64,000 bases of DNA. It comes from Isoetes taiwanensis. Taxonomy: Eukaryota; Streptophyta; Lycopodiopsida; Isoetales; Isoetaceae. The position numbers and the translations under genes were made by a program. Within the stretch, counting starts at the first letter, position 1. Every line of letters begins with the position of its first letter. Location of the stretch: NCBI GenBank assembly GCA_021234155.1, contig JAJEKV010000207.1, forward strand, positions 1,364,001 to 1,428,000, written 5' to 3'. Under the pieces are notes generated by a model that saw only the letters and a list, made by a program, of their open reading frames with translations, did no database searches and had not been told where the DNA came from. Below are positions 23,040 to 34,665 of this stretch, piece by piece.

Positions 23040-23600
23040 AAGTGTTATAAAATAACATTTTCCAGAAATTCCAGTGACGTTCAATGGTCCACAGATGTCA
23101 CTACGAATTAATTCTAGAATTTCCTTTGTTTCCTTTTTGCCTTTGAGAAGGGCAATCTGCTATGTTTTTCCAGCATGCAACCTTTGCAAATAAAGCCATT
23201 CATTTTTCTATCAGACGAGTTCAACCAGCCTTGTTTAATCATCATTTCAATGTTTTTCACATTTGTATGCCCAAGTCTTTCATGTCACAATGCAATGTTT
23301 GGATTTGTTACCAAGTTTACAGTTCTATAGCAACTAGGACTGATACCAAATAGATTTCCAACTCGTCTTCCTAAAAATTTCAATTCAATGCATTTGCCCA
23401 AATACAACTTTGAAGCCCATGTCAACCAATTGAGCAATGGATATCAAGTTTCTGACTAGGCTAGGAACTCATAGTACATTCTGTAGGTTACTCTTCTTCC
23501 ATTTAAATCAAATAACTCTAATACTCCTACATCTTCAATCCTTTGTAAATCTCCATTTCCCACTTGGATATGTCGTCCTCGATTTCCATTGGATTCTTTT
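23040..23600 (-). pseudogene. Copia protease-tail, GAG-pre-integrase and integrase start
   Basis: The minus-strand frames give GRHIQVGNGDL, VRNLISIAQLVDMGFKVVFG, LGHTNVKNIEMM, then FICKGCMLEKHSRLPFSKAK and LIRSDICGPLNVTGISGKCY. The order matches Copia pol: protease C-terminal part, GAG-pre-integrase, the CxxC of the integrase zinc finger, and the first strand of the integrase core. Frames change several times and the protease active-site region is lost. Confidence 0.85.
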
Positions 23601-24057
23601 AAGATTTTGGCTGAGCATGCAATGGTTTTCTTAGGTCTAGAATTAAAAGATCATTATTATTAGGTCTATTTTCACATGATGCAAATATTGAAGTGCTTAC
23701 CTCTTCTTCCTCTTCTGCAGTTTCTTCCTCCAATGGTATTTCTTTTGCTATATGAGTTTCTGGGTTAAAGCCTCTGCCCCTTCCTCTTTCCCTACCTCTA
23801 AAGTTTGTATTTCCTCTTCCTCCTTTACCTTTGCCCCTCAAGTCATCTTTTGGAGTTGAGCAGTTTGAAGCATAGTGCCCTCTTCCTCCACAATTATAAC
23901 AATTTATATCCTTTGATAATTTGGGGCAATTTATTTTAATATGACCATACTGATTGCAACTAAGGCATGGACCAATTTTACCTCCTTGGCGAGTTTTACC
24001 TTTGCCTTTCCCTTTTGCCATTAGTATTTTTGTTGTATCATCTTCATCCAAGGCCAT
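23599..24057 (-). pseudogene. Copia gag, nucleocapsid part
   Basis: This 152-codon frame has two CCHC knuckles, CLSCNQYGHIKINC and CYNCGGRGHYASNC, between basic Gly/Lys-rich runs, typical of a nucleocapsid that binds the element RNA. An acidic linker follows (EEETAEEEEEV). A frameshift separates it from the upstream gag piece MSSKQMWNYMLLTYEA at about 24190-24060. Confidence 0.9.
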
Positions 24058-24243
24058 GTTCTGCTCCAGATCAGTTTTTCACATTATTTTTATCATAGAA
24101 TTTCAGCCTCCTCAGTTCATTCTCCAGCATGTCAATCTGGGAAGATGTCTTAGCCTCATAGGTTAGCAGCATATAATTCCACATTTGTTTAGAACTCATG
24201 CCTCGTAATTTTAATACAGTACTGGAACTTACTTTGCTCATAA

Positions 24244-25965
24244 TCTTATATTATAATGTTATAGCGTAAGTATGTCATGAATGAAACCCTAATTTGGATG
24301 GTTGAGATCATCTGATTGCATTCGGAGGTCGAGATTTATCGCACGACTTCCCTCCACCATGATTGGCCATGCTCTAATGTCTGAAGAGGAAAGGGAAAAG
24401 GAAAAGGGAGGAGAAAATGGCAAAGTGAAAGGCAAAAAGGCACGGGTAAAAGGGAAAGAAAGAAAGGAAAAAGGAAAAGGAAAAAGAGCAACGAAAAAGG
24501 GAAAGGAAAAAATAAAAAAAAAAAGGACACTATGAAAAGGAGAAGAAGATGGAAAGGATGAGGGTAGGAGTAAAAGGGAAATTGAAAAGGGGATGAGGAA
24601 AAGGGTAGAGAAAAGGGGAAGGGAAAAGGAAAAGGGAAAAGGAAAGAAAAGGAAAGGGAAAGGGAAAGGTAAAAAGAAAGGGGGAGGAGGGGAGTGAAAA
24701 GGAAGGAAAGGGTAAGAGTAAAAAGGTGGGGAAAAGGAGGAAAAGGGAGGAGATAAAGGCAAAGTGAAAGGCAAAAAGGGCTGGATAAAAGGGAAAAGGA
24801 AATAGAAAATAGGACAAAAAGAAAAGGAAAAGTAAAGAGAAAATAAAGGAAAAAAATGACACTATGAAAAGGAGAAGAGGGAAAGGGTGAGGGGAGGGAG
24901 TAAAAGGGGAAGGGAAAAAGGGGATGAGGAAAAGGGTAGAGAAGGGAAGGTAAAAGGAAAAGGGGAAAAGGAAAAGGAAAATGGAAAGGGAAAAAGGGGA
25001 GAGGAGGAGGGAGGCGAAAAAAGGGAAAGTGGGAAAGGGGAGAAAAAGGTGGGGAAAGGAGAAAAAAGGAAGGGAAAAAGGACACGAAAAAAAAAAAAAA
25101 GAAAAAGGGAGGAGAGAAGGGATGGAAAGGGTAAAAAGGAAAAGCGAGGGGAGGGCAAAAAAAAAAGGGCATGGGGAAAAAAAGGGGAAGAAAAAGAAGG
25201 AGAGAAGCGGAAAAAAGGAAGAGAAAGGAGGGAGGAAAGGGGAAAGGGAAAAAGAAAAGAGCAAATGAGGGAGGAAAGGGAGGAGGAAAAAGGTGAAGAA
25301 AGGGGAAAAGAGGAGCGAAAAAAGAGCATGAAAAAATAGAAGAGAAAAGGGACATGGCAAAAAAAGGAAGAGGGAAAGGGTGAGGAAAGGGGAAAAGAAA
25401 AAAGAAGGGGGGAAAAGGAAGGGAAAAGGGCATTAGAAAAAAAGGAAGACTGAAGGGCTGAGCAAAAGAGGAAAAGGGAAGGGAAAAAGGGGAAAAAAGA
25501 AAAGGTGGCCAGAAGGAAAGGGAAAAGGGAAAGGAAAGGGGAAAGCATAAAGGAAAACTTAGAAAGAAGGGCACGAGGAAAAGGGGAAGAGGGAAATGGG
25601 AAAAGAGAGGGGGGAAAGGGCACAAGGAAAGGGAAAAAGGGCAACCACAAATTGGAGAAAAGGGAAGGGAAAAATAGAAAAGGAAAAATGGGGAAGCAGA
25701 AACAAAAAAGAGAAAAAGAGGAAATGGAATAATGGAAAAAGAAAAAAGTAAATTGAAAAATGTAAAAAGGGAAAAGGGGCAAGGCGAATATAGGAAAAAA
25801 AAATAGTAGACAAAGGCAAAATGAAAAAGGAAAACGGAAAAGATAAGGGGAAGTGCGAAATGTGGTCGAATGCTCTTGATTATCCAATTTTAAAAACAAG
25901 AATCCATTTAACAATTGCTCCAGTATGTCATTCACAGTTTCTAGCTATCTGGGCACCTTGACTAG
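24244..25965 (+). mobile_element. Helitron inserted in Copia gag
   Basis: The element starts TCTTATATTATAATGTTATA at 24244 and ends CTAG at 25962-25965, with host A before and host T after. The terminal hairpin is damaged: only its right arm CTGGGCACC (25949-25957) survives. Of its 1722 bp, about 1480 are polypurine. Copia gag lies on both sides in the same orientation, which confirms the insertion. No coding capacity. Confidence 0.8.
24381..25860 (+). repeat. Polypurine tract, about 1.5 kb
   Basis: Nearly pure A/G on the plus strand, made of imperfect GGGAAAA, GGAAAAG and GGAAGG units. All long open frames over this stretch, on either strand, reflect composition alone. Such mirror-like purine tracts can form triplex DNA. 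Confidence 0.95.
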
Positions 25966-26271
25966 TGATACCTTGAGCTTCAAGAATTTTGGCATTTCCA
26001 CCCACCACAGTTCCTCTAGAAGTTACACTAACTTCTCTTGTCTGGTCTGCGACAACTTGTTCTTCATTTACCCCAGTCACATATCTTCTTCTAGAACTTA
26101 CTATGCTGTTTTCTCCTTCTGATGCTCTATAAGATCCAAAAGATCTTCTACTTGAAGAACATGTTTTACTTTCTCCTTCCATACTTGGAAACCTGAATCT
26201 CCCTTGAATACATCTATAGCATTCAATATAAACATGTACCAAATCTGCTAGACATCTTTGTCTACAAACCA
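25966..26271 (-). pseudogene. Copia gag, N-terminal part
   Basis: On the minus strand a frame gives FQVWKEKVKHVLQVEDLLDL then IEHQKEKTA followed by stops, the start-of-gag pattern of Copia elements. A second frame stays open by chance (25928-26284). It joins to the gag remainder left of the Helitron. Confidence 0.7.
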
Positions 26272-26283
26272 GCTCTGATACCA
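26272..26283 (-). promoter_or_regulatory. Copia primer-binding site (tRNA-Met)
   Basis: The minus strand reads TGGTATCAGAGC, the classic complement of the initiator tRNA-Met 3' end. It sits one base inside the LTR edge that ends ...CTCTAACA (26285 onward). This fixes the element's orientation. Confidence 0.9.
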
Positions 26284-26284
26284 C

Positions 26285-26700
26285 TGTTAGAGTTTAAGAT
26301 TCAAACAATCTTAAAACCAATGTAATACTTATGCTTTAACAATAACAATCACCTCAATGCTAACTCAACATAGCATAGCAACACACCTATACATATTGTA
26401 TTTGTTTGATAACTCTTTCCCTTTGGTTATTCAATCATTGAACCATTGAAAACATTGAACTATTGAAATCAATTGCATACTATCAAAACATTTTAGACTT
26501 GAGCAAATACGAACCTTTTACAACAGAAATTTCAAATTTACAACAGGATTTCGAATTTTTCAAGGTCGAATTTGCACTGCATGTATTGACAGGGTGACAG
26601 GGAAGCTACCATTTGAAGATTCGAAGTTATTGAGTAAGATTGGTTATGCACATAGACTATTACAATTTTTTCTTTAGCCTTGGCATTCGATTTGCTTCAC
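26285..26700 (-). repeat. Copia 5' LTR (right edge uncertain)
   Basis: Starts TGTTAGAGTTTAAGATTC on the plus strand, directly after the primer site. The element is truncated before its other LTR, so the outer limit cannot be fixed by comparison. Confidence 0.6.
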
Positions 26701-27258
26701 CCCTTTATTCTAGCTTTGGTGGAACCTTTTAAATCCACTCTTTGGAGTCGGATTTGTGAAGACCTGAGAGAATTTTTTGGTTCCCAGATAAGATAAATTT
26801 TAGATATGAGCAGCAAAGCCATCTAACTGTGGCCAAGAATTTCATATTGAAACTTTTCAAAGGTTGAGCAATATGAAAGAAGTGGCTGCCATTTAGAATA
26901 CATTTGTTTTGTTACAGAATTCTTATTAAAGAAAGCATTGTTGATTACAGCATTATTAAATGTGTGTTTCTTGTTATTTGCTTTAGCAGGCTTTGCTTTT
27001 TATTGAAGCTAACAGGTAAGTGCACATTTGCAGGAAGTTTTGCACATTTGTAAGTCTGCAAAGCTTGCATTTGTATCATTTTTGGCAGCAAATTGTGGCC
27101 CTAATATTAGTCAATGACTTGCTACATATCAAAGAAACAGTAATGATGCGACATAAAAGAGTTTAGAACACTCATTTTCCCAAAGAAGTCTTTCTGCTTT
27201 ATTATTATAGTCAGTTTGTGGTTTGTAATTGTGCTTTTCATTTTTTATTTTCAGGTTC
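26701..27258. other. No gene seen
   Basis: AT-rich sequence between the Copia LTR and a possible small exon. A pyrimidine-rich stretch and CAG acceptor stand at 27240-27254. Confidence 0.35.
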
Positions 27259-27372
27259 ATGGAAGAAGATAAGCAGAACGTGACCGACAAAGAGAGAGGG
27301 ATCACCTATAAGGATTTGTATAAATCTGAGGAGAAGGTCGATGACATTGAGATCGAGGAAGATGTGGGGTGA
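27259..27372 (+). CDS. Possible small exon, charged 37-residue frame
   Basis: After an acceptor-like 'tttattttcag' a frame starting MEEDKQNVTDKERG runs 37 codons to a stop. It is highly charged and acidic at the end. I do not recognise it, and no neighbouring exon is evident. It may be a chance frame or the last exon of an unknown gene. Confidence 0.2.
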   Translation: MEEDKQNVTDKERGITYKDLYKSEEKVDDIEIEEDVG

Positions 27373-30034
27373 GAAAGTGAAGGGTAGAGCTTGTTTCTGA
27401 GATACAAGCTTCTACAAGAGAAAAGAAAGAAGGAGTTCATGGATCTATACAAGAAAATATTCAACAGAGATAAAGTTTTAGGCGAGGCGAGGTTCCGTGT
27501 GCTTTAGCGATGGCTTTTGTGTTACATTGCAATGGGCAGACGGTAGATTGGCTTAGCTTTTATGAGCATGCATCTTCAGCCTCAAGAACTAAAAAAGAAT
27601 GAGTCATAGTGTCAAGATGTCGTTACAATTGATGAAGAGGAGGAGAATGACGTACCTAAAGTCATATCGTCTCCAAGAGCACCCAAGCTCCTATGTAACA
27701 TCTAACACTAAAGAGAGCAACTTCCAAAGAACAATCCACAAGGTAATTTAGATGTATCTTTCTTGTTTGATGAGTGTATAGATAAGTTGGATTTGCCATA
27801 GTTCATAGTTTGTGTATGCGTATCGTTTGCATACGTTTAAATTACATTTGTTTATTCCGAGCTTCGTGTTCATGTTAGTTACATTTGACATTTGAGTGGC
27901 GGTGTTAGTTTTAGTTAGTGCGGTCTTATTTTTAGTTAGTGTTAGAAGTTGTTTATATGCGATAATAGTTGTAAATTGGCGATTAGAACCGGTGGAGTTC
28001 TAGTTTGGTGTTCAATTTGCAACTTTGGCGATTCTGATTCGAGTTGAAACTACTTTGAGTTCTGATTCGAATGTCGATTCTGAGTGTAGTGTCATTTGCG
28101 ATCGAAAGGTAACAACATCGTTGGAGTTATAGCTTCGAATGTCGATTCTGGAATGTAATTCTGATTCGAATGTTTTGTTGGTAGTAGTTGCGGTTGGTGG
28201 TAGTTTCAGTTTGTTTTAGTTTCGGTTAGCTATTAGTTGCGTTTCAACTCAAACAATGCTCATTTGTTATTTGCGGTTTGTATATAGACAATTTTGTCTA
28301 ATCGGATGCATGTTACGACAATGTCAACCGTGGTTGAAAGAATGGATTTCGGGGATAGAAGATAAGATTAGCAGATTGGCATTGGAAAGCGGTCAATGAA
28401 TGCCCGAGGTGCAATGACTTAACCGACAAAATCAAAGGCCTTGGCAAAAAACAAGCACACTTGGAGGGTGACATTGGCGAGATATGAAGCATTAATTGCA
28501 ACCTTACCCACCATAGCAAGGGTTGGCATTGAGGCCGTCATTGACCCTGTAAAAAAGAACTTGCCGAGATTACACTCGTCATAAAGGATGCAAGTAACGA
28601 CACATTACTTTTAGAAATTTCTAGGAATGGCACATTGGATGAGCTGAAAAAAGATGAAATCTTGTCTTAAAAGAATGTTACTTGCTAGACAAACTATGAG
28701 TCGACCATTTGATTTGGATCCTCCATTTGCCACCAGGGAGCAATAGTTATGAGTAATATCTGAAGGATAGTATTGAATTGAGCGAAGCGTGCCCATTTTG
28801 TCACAGATCATTGAAAGCAGATGGCATGCTTCTACCTACCATTGTTGCAGAATGATGCATGCGTATCATCTCCCTTGTTGTCTTGTGCATTTCAGGTAGT
28901 TGAACATTATCACTCTTTTGCCTCATTTTCTTTTAACTATTTAACCATGTATGTCTCATGTGTGTAGTGTATCGGAAGAATTTGCGAGATCCATTGTGAG
29001 CACAAGATATCAATGACATGGATATCTCTACTTGGTCCGAAGCGGACGAAAAAAAAGAGTGCAAATGAACACAATGATAGAGTCTTGTGATGGTTGGTTG
29101 TACATTTATGATAAGTTTGAAATGATCATACCTTATATTGAGGAATGTTTATGCATGTGGAGCAGATAGGAATGGAGGATTTGCAATGGCTGCCTTTACT
29201 CCAACATCCATGTCCTCTGCCAAGGAAAACAAAATTTCGCCGCCAAGACGTTTGAGTCTTGATTTGATCGTTGGAGAAGAACACAAAAAGACGGCGTTAG
29301 TCATTACTGAAAATAATGTCAAAGAAGGTAATGTACTGCTGTATGAGTTGAGGTTATATGCATGTTTAAAATGACATGCAGGTAGGTGCAGGTTATGAAA
29401 TTGTTACTGCAGGTTTTGATTCGCATGTCGCGGTTAAAGAAGTTTTAGCTGATATTAAGAGTGAAGCATGTTTTGAAGTTGAGAATGACATTTATCTTGA
29501 AGAGATGTAAGATTTGGCCACAATGTCACTTCCACCGGGTAGCTTATAGAAAATGGAAAGGTCAATAAGTGAATTCTTAGTCCTTACAATATTTAAAGTG
29601 TTTTGCAGATAAAGAACATGTGCCGGAGAGGCCATATCATGGACAAGAACTAAGTGATATTTGCATCATCACCTAGTATGAAAAGCAAAAGTTGATCACA
29701 GTCCATGTAAGGAGAAAAGAGGGACTAACCAGGGCCTTAAGCGATCAATTTGAGAAGAAGAATGTTGAGTACCGTGAAAAGAATTGTACGTTGAAGGAGG
29801 CGAGTATAGGCAGCCCGAAACAAATAAGTCAATCCTTGAGATCGAGGAGGAATCATATTCACCGGTAACTTAGAAATTCCATCTCTTAACTTCCACTTGA
29901 AACGTATTTTTAACATTTAAATTCTACGGGAAGTACAAGAGAGCGGTGGCTACTATAAAGAAAAAGTAAGCGTGGCGGTGACATACATAGCAGTCCCTCT
30001 ATGTTATGAATCAATAAGCGGCTTTAAAGCGCCT
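27373..30034. other. Long stretch without a recognised gene
   Basis: Short frames (for example 29138-29374 plus) have no family match I know. GTTTTAGTT-like and GATTCTGATTCGAA-like phrases recur at 27900-28240 without a fixed period. It may hold decayed repeats. Confidence 0.35.
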
Positions 30035-30679
30035 ATGAAGCTTTTAATTTTTGAGCTTGAAGGAGTTTTGTGCAAAATTTGTTTGAGAAAGGGGAACTAT
30101 TGCCCAAAAGCGACCTTCAAGATGATGAGAGGCAAAGCATCTCAATCTCTCAAAGATATTGGTTTTGCGTCCAAGAGCATTGGAGTTTTTGGAATGGTGC
30201 GTGGAGCACTTCAGGGTTGCTATCTGGACAACATTGACGAGTGTGGCTGCAAATTTAATCCTGAAGCATACCTTTCCAAGGAGTCTTAGAGACAAGTTGC
30301 TATTTACTTGGCACTCAGATGTGTGCACAAACACATCATTTAAAGTGAGCAAAAAGCCTATTCTGCTGAAAGATCTCAACAAGGTCTACCACGACTCTAG
30401 ATACAAGGGAACATGGGCTGAACACAACACAGTTTTGATTGATGACATGTTATACCGCGGCTACAAAGAATATCTGAGGCACGATGAGTGACCCCAAACA
30501 GTTATCAGCCATCTCGCCGTGAAGGTAATTTTCTCTTGGAGCATTTGAAACCTTTCCTTGCGGGGCTGTTGGAAGTTGAGAATGTGAAAGACTACGTGCT
30601 TGAGAAGAAACTATCCAATCTGTTGGATAAAGAATCTAAGCAAGCAATGGATATCCTGAAAAAGTTTAAGTACTCTTGA
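30035..30679 (+). pseudogene. FCP1/NIF-type phosphatase-like gene, frameshifted
   Basis: Frame 1 opens with MKLLIFELEGVLCK, the position of the catalytic DLNG/DxDx motif of HAD-type FCP1/SCP phosphatases, with Glu where the nucleophile Asp should be. After a shift near 30125-30155 a second frame gives LRPRALEFLEWCVEHFRVAI and then WTTL. It continues KKPILLKDLNKVY and NTVLIDDMLYRG. A third frame (from 30488) ends in a helix-rich tail, ending KKFKYS. The order matches the NIF domain, which dephosphorylates Ser/Thr on nuclear proteins such as the RNA polymerase II tail. With the nucleophile lost and two frame changes it is probably dead, unless short introns or assembly errors intervene. Confidence 0.65.
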
Positions 30680-30831
30680 TGTACCTGATGCCAGATTTGC
30701 ATTTAACATTTTGGATAATGAAGTTTGATTATGGTTGGTGATTGATCAAAGATCATGTTGTTGCCATCTTGATAATGTAAATTGATGTACTTTTTGAACT
30801 GCATTTGTACTTTTTGATGTTCAACATTGCC

Positions 30832-31019
30832 TCTGCTCTGGTTTGGAAGTGCATCAGTTGTAACTAGTTTGGTTTTTGTATTTCCTTTGACAGTATTAAG
30901 TAGGACTTGCAGAAAAAGATGATTCACATAGTAAATACATTAATAGATCTGGAGAAAAGAAATTACACAGTTTCTGGTCAAAAGAAATTACACAAAGTTT
31001 CTGTCATATATTAAGGTCT
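30832..31019. repeat. Direct repeat of about 185 bp, copy 1
   Basis: From 'ctctggtttggaagtgca' to 'catatattaagg' it matches 32550-32733 with scattered changes. The copies enclose about 1.5 kb with a hypothetical minus-strand exon. They may be the ends of a small element or a segmental duplication. Confidence 0.8.
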
Positions 31020-31187
31020 TGTCCAAGTCTTGTCGAAGCCTTGAGTCCTATACTTTTGTGTTAACATTTTGTTGTAGAAGAGGATTAGAGCGAGGAACGG
31101 GAGGTCTTTCCAAAGAGGTAATCCCATATCTCGTCCAAATAGCAAAAAACTGTCTCTGTTAACAAACCTGCAAAAACCAAACAGATA

Positions 31188-31737
31188 CTATTGCATCTCA
31201 AAGGAGGCAATACTGTCAATGTATGTCTCATCAGGAATGGTAGGAATCTTTGGATCATCAGAGTTTATGGCAGTATTGAACAGTTGGTTATAGGATTGAG
31301 TGAATGAATCAGCAGTTCCCATGACATAGGAGTCGGCCATCCATAGATTATCCCTTATTAATCTGTAAAAATCTCTTTGAACCATGAGAAGTATAAGGGT
31401 GCCATAAGCATCAGCTAACATTCTGTGAGTGTAGAACATCTGCCTATATTTGTTGAACTGTCTTTCAGTGAATTCATGATGGTTCGAGTTTATGAACCAA
31501 AACATGTAAATCATTTGCATAACTTCTCTTGTATATATACTTGCCCAAATCCTTTCTCTTGCCTTGCTTATTTCATTGTCTCTGATCATCTGTCTGACAG
31601 ACCATTGATTATGGGGAGGGAACTTGACCTGGTGTTCATGAATTCTCTCATCTCCATATAACTGAACTTCAAACCTATCTGCTCCTCTATCAAATTTTCT
31701 CCTCCTCGATGACCTCTGCGTGATAGCTCCATGTACC
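31188..31737 (-). CDS. Hypothetical protein, last exon
   Basis: A 183-codon minus-strand frame follows an acceptor-like 'tgctcatag' and ends at a stop at 31188. It begins VHGAITQRSSRRRKFDRGAD, then has HEHQVKFPPHNQWSVRQM and a helix-rich middle (EVMQMIYMFWF, RQMFYTHRMLADAYGT). I do not recognise the family. Codon use and length look more gene-like than neighbouring frames. Upstream exons are not resolved; a candidate is the frame at 32278-31967. It could equally be part of an unknown element framed by the 185-bp repeats. Confidence 0.4.
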
Positions 31738-32549
31738 CTATGAGCAAGAAATCGGGTTAGAAGTTTTATAAGATGGTAAAGCATTTATGGTAAGGCCTTT
31801 TTGCAGAGAGAGCAAGTGAGACCAAAGGTTAGCTATGTTGATCCCTGTTTTGTTTACTTTGAGAATGACAGCAGAATTGGAAAGACATTTCATTTTCTCA
31901 AAAACCATAGGAGAGTTTAAATGAATACCGTGCACAGTAGCAAGTTTAGATCCTAGTTGAGGCCGTTCATTTTGAAGCATATTGTCCCAAGCAAGCATCA
32001 GAATTGACTTCAACAAGAGGGTATTTGGACACCATAAGGCTCGGGGAATGCCCAAGAGAAAGATCAATTGAAGGCATAACACCAAGGAAATTGGGATCTT
32101 TTCGGTGATTATCCCATATTGGCATGCGGTCGAAAAGAGGCTCCATTAATTTGCTTTGAAGAGTAAGATCCGAAAATTGCCAAAGGGAATGAAAGTTTTG
32201 AGCCTTTGGACCGAGATGTCCTTCAAGTTTGAAAGCTGAGATTGCTGATCTTCTTCTTTTGAAGCGCCAAAAAAACAATGGAGAAATGGCGAGTTTTGGG
32301 CTTTAGGTTAAAATCGCTCTTCATTTTGGCAACGATAAAGCACAGGTGGATGCAGCAAAGGGGAAATTGAATCGATCAAAAGCAGGGGAGGGTCGAAAAA
32401 GAAGGGAGAAAGTGGAAAAGCTTGAGAAACATGAAAGGAGAACACAGGAAGATCAAATTTAGACTAAATTTAGACTAGAAACATGAAAGGAGAACACAGA
32501 TAGTGGTGTCCATTTCAATTAGATGTGTTTGTTTGTTTGCTTCAGTTTG

Positions 32550-32733
32550 GTTGCTCTGGTTTGGAAGTGCAACATTTGTAACTACTTTGGTTTTTGTATT
32601 TCCTTTGACAGTATTTTTAAGTAGGGCTTGCAGAAAAAGATGATTCACAAAGTAAACACATTACTAGATCTGGACAAAAGAAATTACGGTTTACGGACAT
32701 AAGAAATTACACAAAGTTTACATCATATATTAA
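32550..32733. repeat. Direct repeat of about 185 bp, copy 2
   Basis: Partner of 30832-31019, same orientation. Just after it, 'aaaccatcg' plus 'caagctcgaa' blocks are repeated in tandem (about 32735-32855). Confidence 0.8.
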
Positions 32734-32859
32734 GGAAAAACCATCGTGTGGTTGTCTTACGGGGAAAAAGCAAGCTCGAAATTACACAAAAATTTTAGTA
32801 TTACTACATAGAAGGAAAACCATCGGTGGATGCTTTACAAAAAAATCAAGCTCGAAGCT

Positions 32860-33120
32860 CTAAACCTTAAACCAAAAAAAAAAAACAAGCTCTAATTTCT
32901 TTGGACATTATATTGGCTAGTGATCGAGGGGGGCATCTGCAGCTCCACATAAAGATAAAGTCCATCGATTGCATGGTCATCGCAAAAGGCTCCCTCATGA
33001 GGCAAAACACGGTCAATCCACTGCTTTGGACTCTCTTAGAAACTTTAGCTCCTTGCTCAATGACTCGATTGACTTCCCCTGCATGAAAATTTAGCAACAA
33101 AGGTCATTTGCATGCCCCCA
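32860..33120 (-). pseudogene. Possible exon fragment, unrecognised
   Basis: After an acceptor 'ttttcatgcag' the minus strand reads GKSIESLSKELKFLRESKAV in one frame. Following a shift it reads AFCDDHAIDGLYLYVELQMP and a short tail. The two together look protein-like, but I know no family. Treat as a possible decayed exon. Confidence 0.2.
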
Positions 33121-34665
33121 TTGGTTGGAAGTGGAGGAAGCGGGGAGGATCCTCGATCGCCTTCCTGGCGCGGTGTACTTGATCCCCGCCATGTCTCTGG
33201 AAGAAATTGGAGGACTGAGTGATCTGAATGGGAAGAACAAGGAACTGGAAGTCGGAAGTGAGTGGAAGACGAAAAAATCGCGCGAAAAAATGGCATTAAA
33301 TAGAAACGGTTGTAAAGGTGCCATCAATGTCCTTGCCTCGGAACCCGAGCCCATGCAAGCATACCTAGATTTTTTTCGTAAAGAGAATGTTCTACATAAA
33401 TTTATTCTTTACATTCGAATCTAAAACTTATGTGATGTAGAAACTTATGTGATGTAAAACAATTTGACCATATGAAACTTATGTAGACCATATTCAAGTG
33501 ATGATCACGGAATTATGGCTAAAGAAATGGAGCTAGATTTTCACGCTTATGTAACAGATAGGTAATGAATAAGTTCATAGTATTAACTAGCAATGAGATT
33601 AGCTATAGTTTCACGAAAATTTTGCAAAAGGATAGCAATGAGATTAGCTATAGTTTCACGGAAATTTGGCAAAAGGAATGGCTGCTCATGGATTCCAGGG
33701 TGCCAGGGGTCCATGAACAACCAATCCAACCTAAATTTGTGCATAGGTCCAAGACAACACACACACACACAACTGTGCATCAAGAAGGCATCCCATGCCC
33801 CCACATTAACCCATTTACTCGAAATTATGTGAAGCCCTTTCATTTGGGTTAGGCTTGTGGGATATACGCCAGCAATAACCATTGGTTTTTTTTTCTAGGG
33901 TTCACGGTTCACTTCCTTCCGGATCTGCCCTAAACTGGTGCATGTATGAAGTGATGGGTCCTTCCTATGCATGCGAATTACGCTAGGAGCGTAAAAAGAT
34001 GCTTTTTATAAATATATTTGCCTAATTTGGTTGCATGGCCTTTTTGGGTTGGCCTTTTTTTTATCAGATCGGTGCTATTTAGAGCACGACTTTATGTATG
34101 CAATCGATTTGTTCCAACTTTTTTGTAATATAAGTGTTCATGTTTTGTATCGGGAAGTTTTGTCTTAGAGCCCTTCCAAATCAAAAAAGCGTTGATAATA
34201 CAAATACACATCCAATCGATATTTCCAAACCGGTAAAGGGGATATTTGTTTTATTCAAGAAAAAAGAACGATTACAATAGAAGTCCAAAATTTGACTTCA
34301 AAAATTAATCTGTTTGTTGATGATGCGTGACAAACATCAACAACTTAATAACAAAGATACATCATAGTCCGCACACAATATAAATCGGACCTTTCGACTG
34401 TTTGTTTCACTTAAAGCTTCAAGTCACGTGGGCGCAACACTAACTACATTCCAACAGAATCAATATTTAATCCTCTTCGTCGATAGCACATCGGGGGGAG
34501 ATTGTCTAAAATCTTTTCTTTGTCGACTTCACAAAGTTTGTAAACAACCTTTGGTTTCCTTTCAAAACCTATGTTTTGCTTGTGCCATATCAAGTCTTAT
34601 TGAGCAAACTTGGGTAGCATAAACAATGCCTTTTGGCTCGTTAGAACATAAAGTGTAACCGTAGT
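33121..34665. other. No gene recognised; one 42-bp tandem duplication
   Basis: Open frames on both strands overlap at 33091-33424 and cannot be told apart. At 33587-33680 a unit with 'gcaatgagattagctatagt' is present twice. A short CA run lies near 33758. Confidence 0.4.

Larger units (their letters stand above)
23030..26700 (-). mobile_element. Copia-type LTR retrotransposon, truncated and interrupted
   Basis: Read on the minus strand it has an LTR edge at 26285, a primer site, gag, part of the protease region and the start of integrase, where it is cut off near 23030. A Helitron fills 24244-25965 inside gag. Stops and shifts occur throughout and no reverse transcriptase remains. The right edge of the LTR is not determined; 26700 is nominal. 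Confidence 0.8.

Noticed and set aside
24289-25935. Open frames up to 429 codons, mostly Phe/Pro/Ser/Leu
   Set aside because: Same reason: the 1.5 kb polypurine tract inside the Helitron produces them in every frame.
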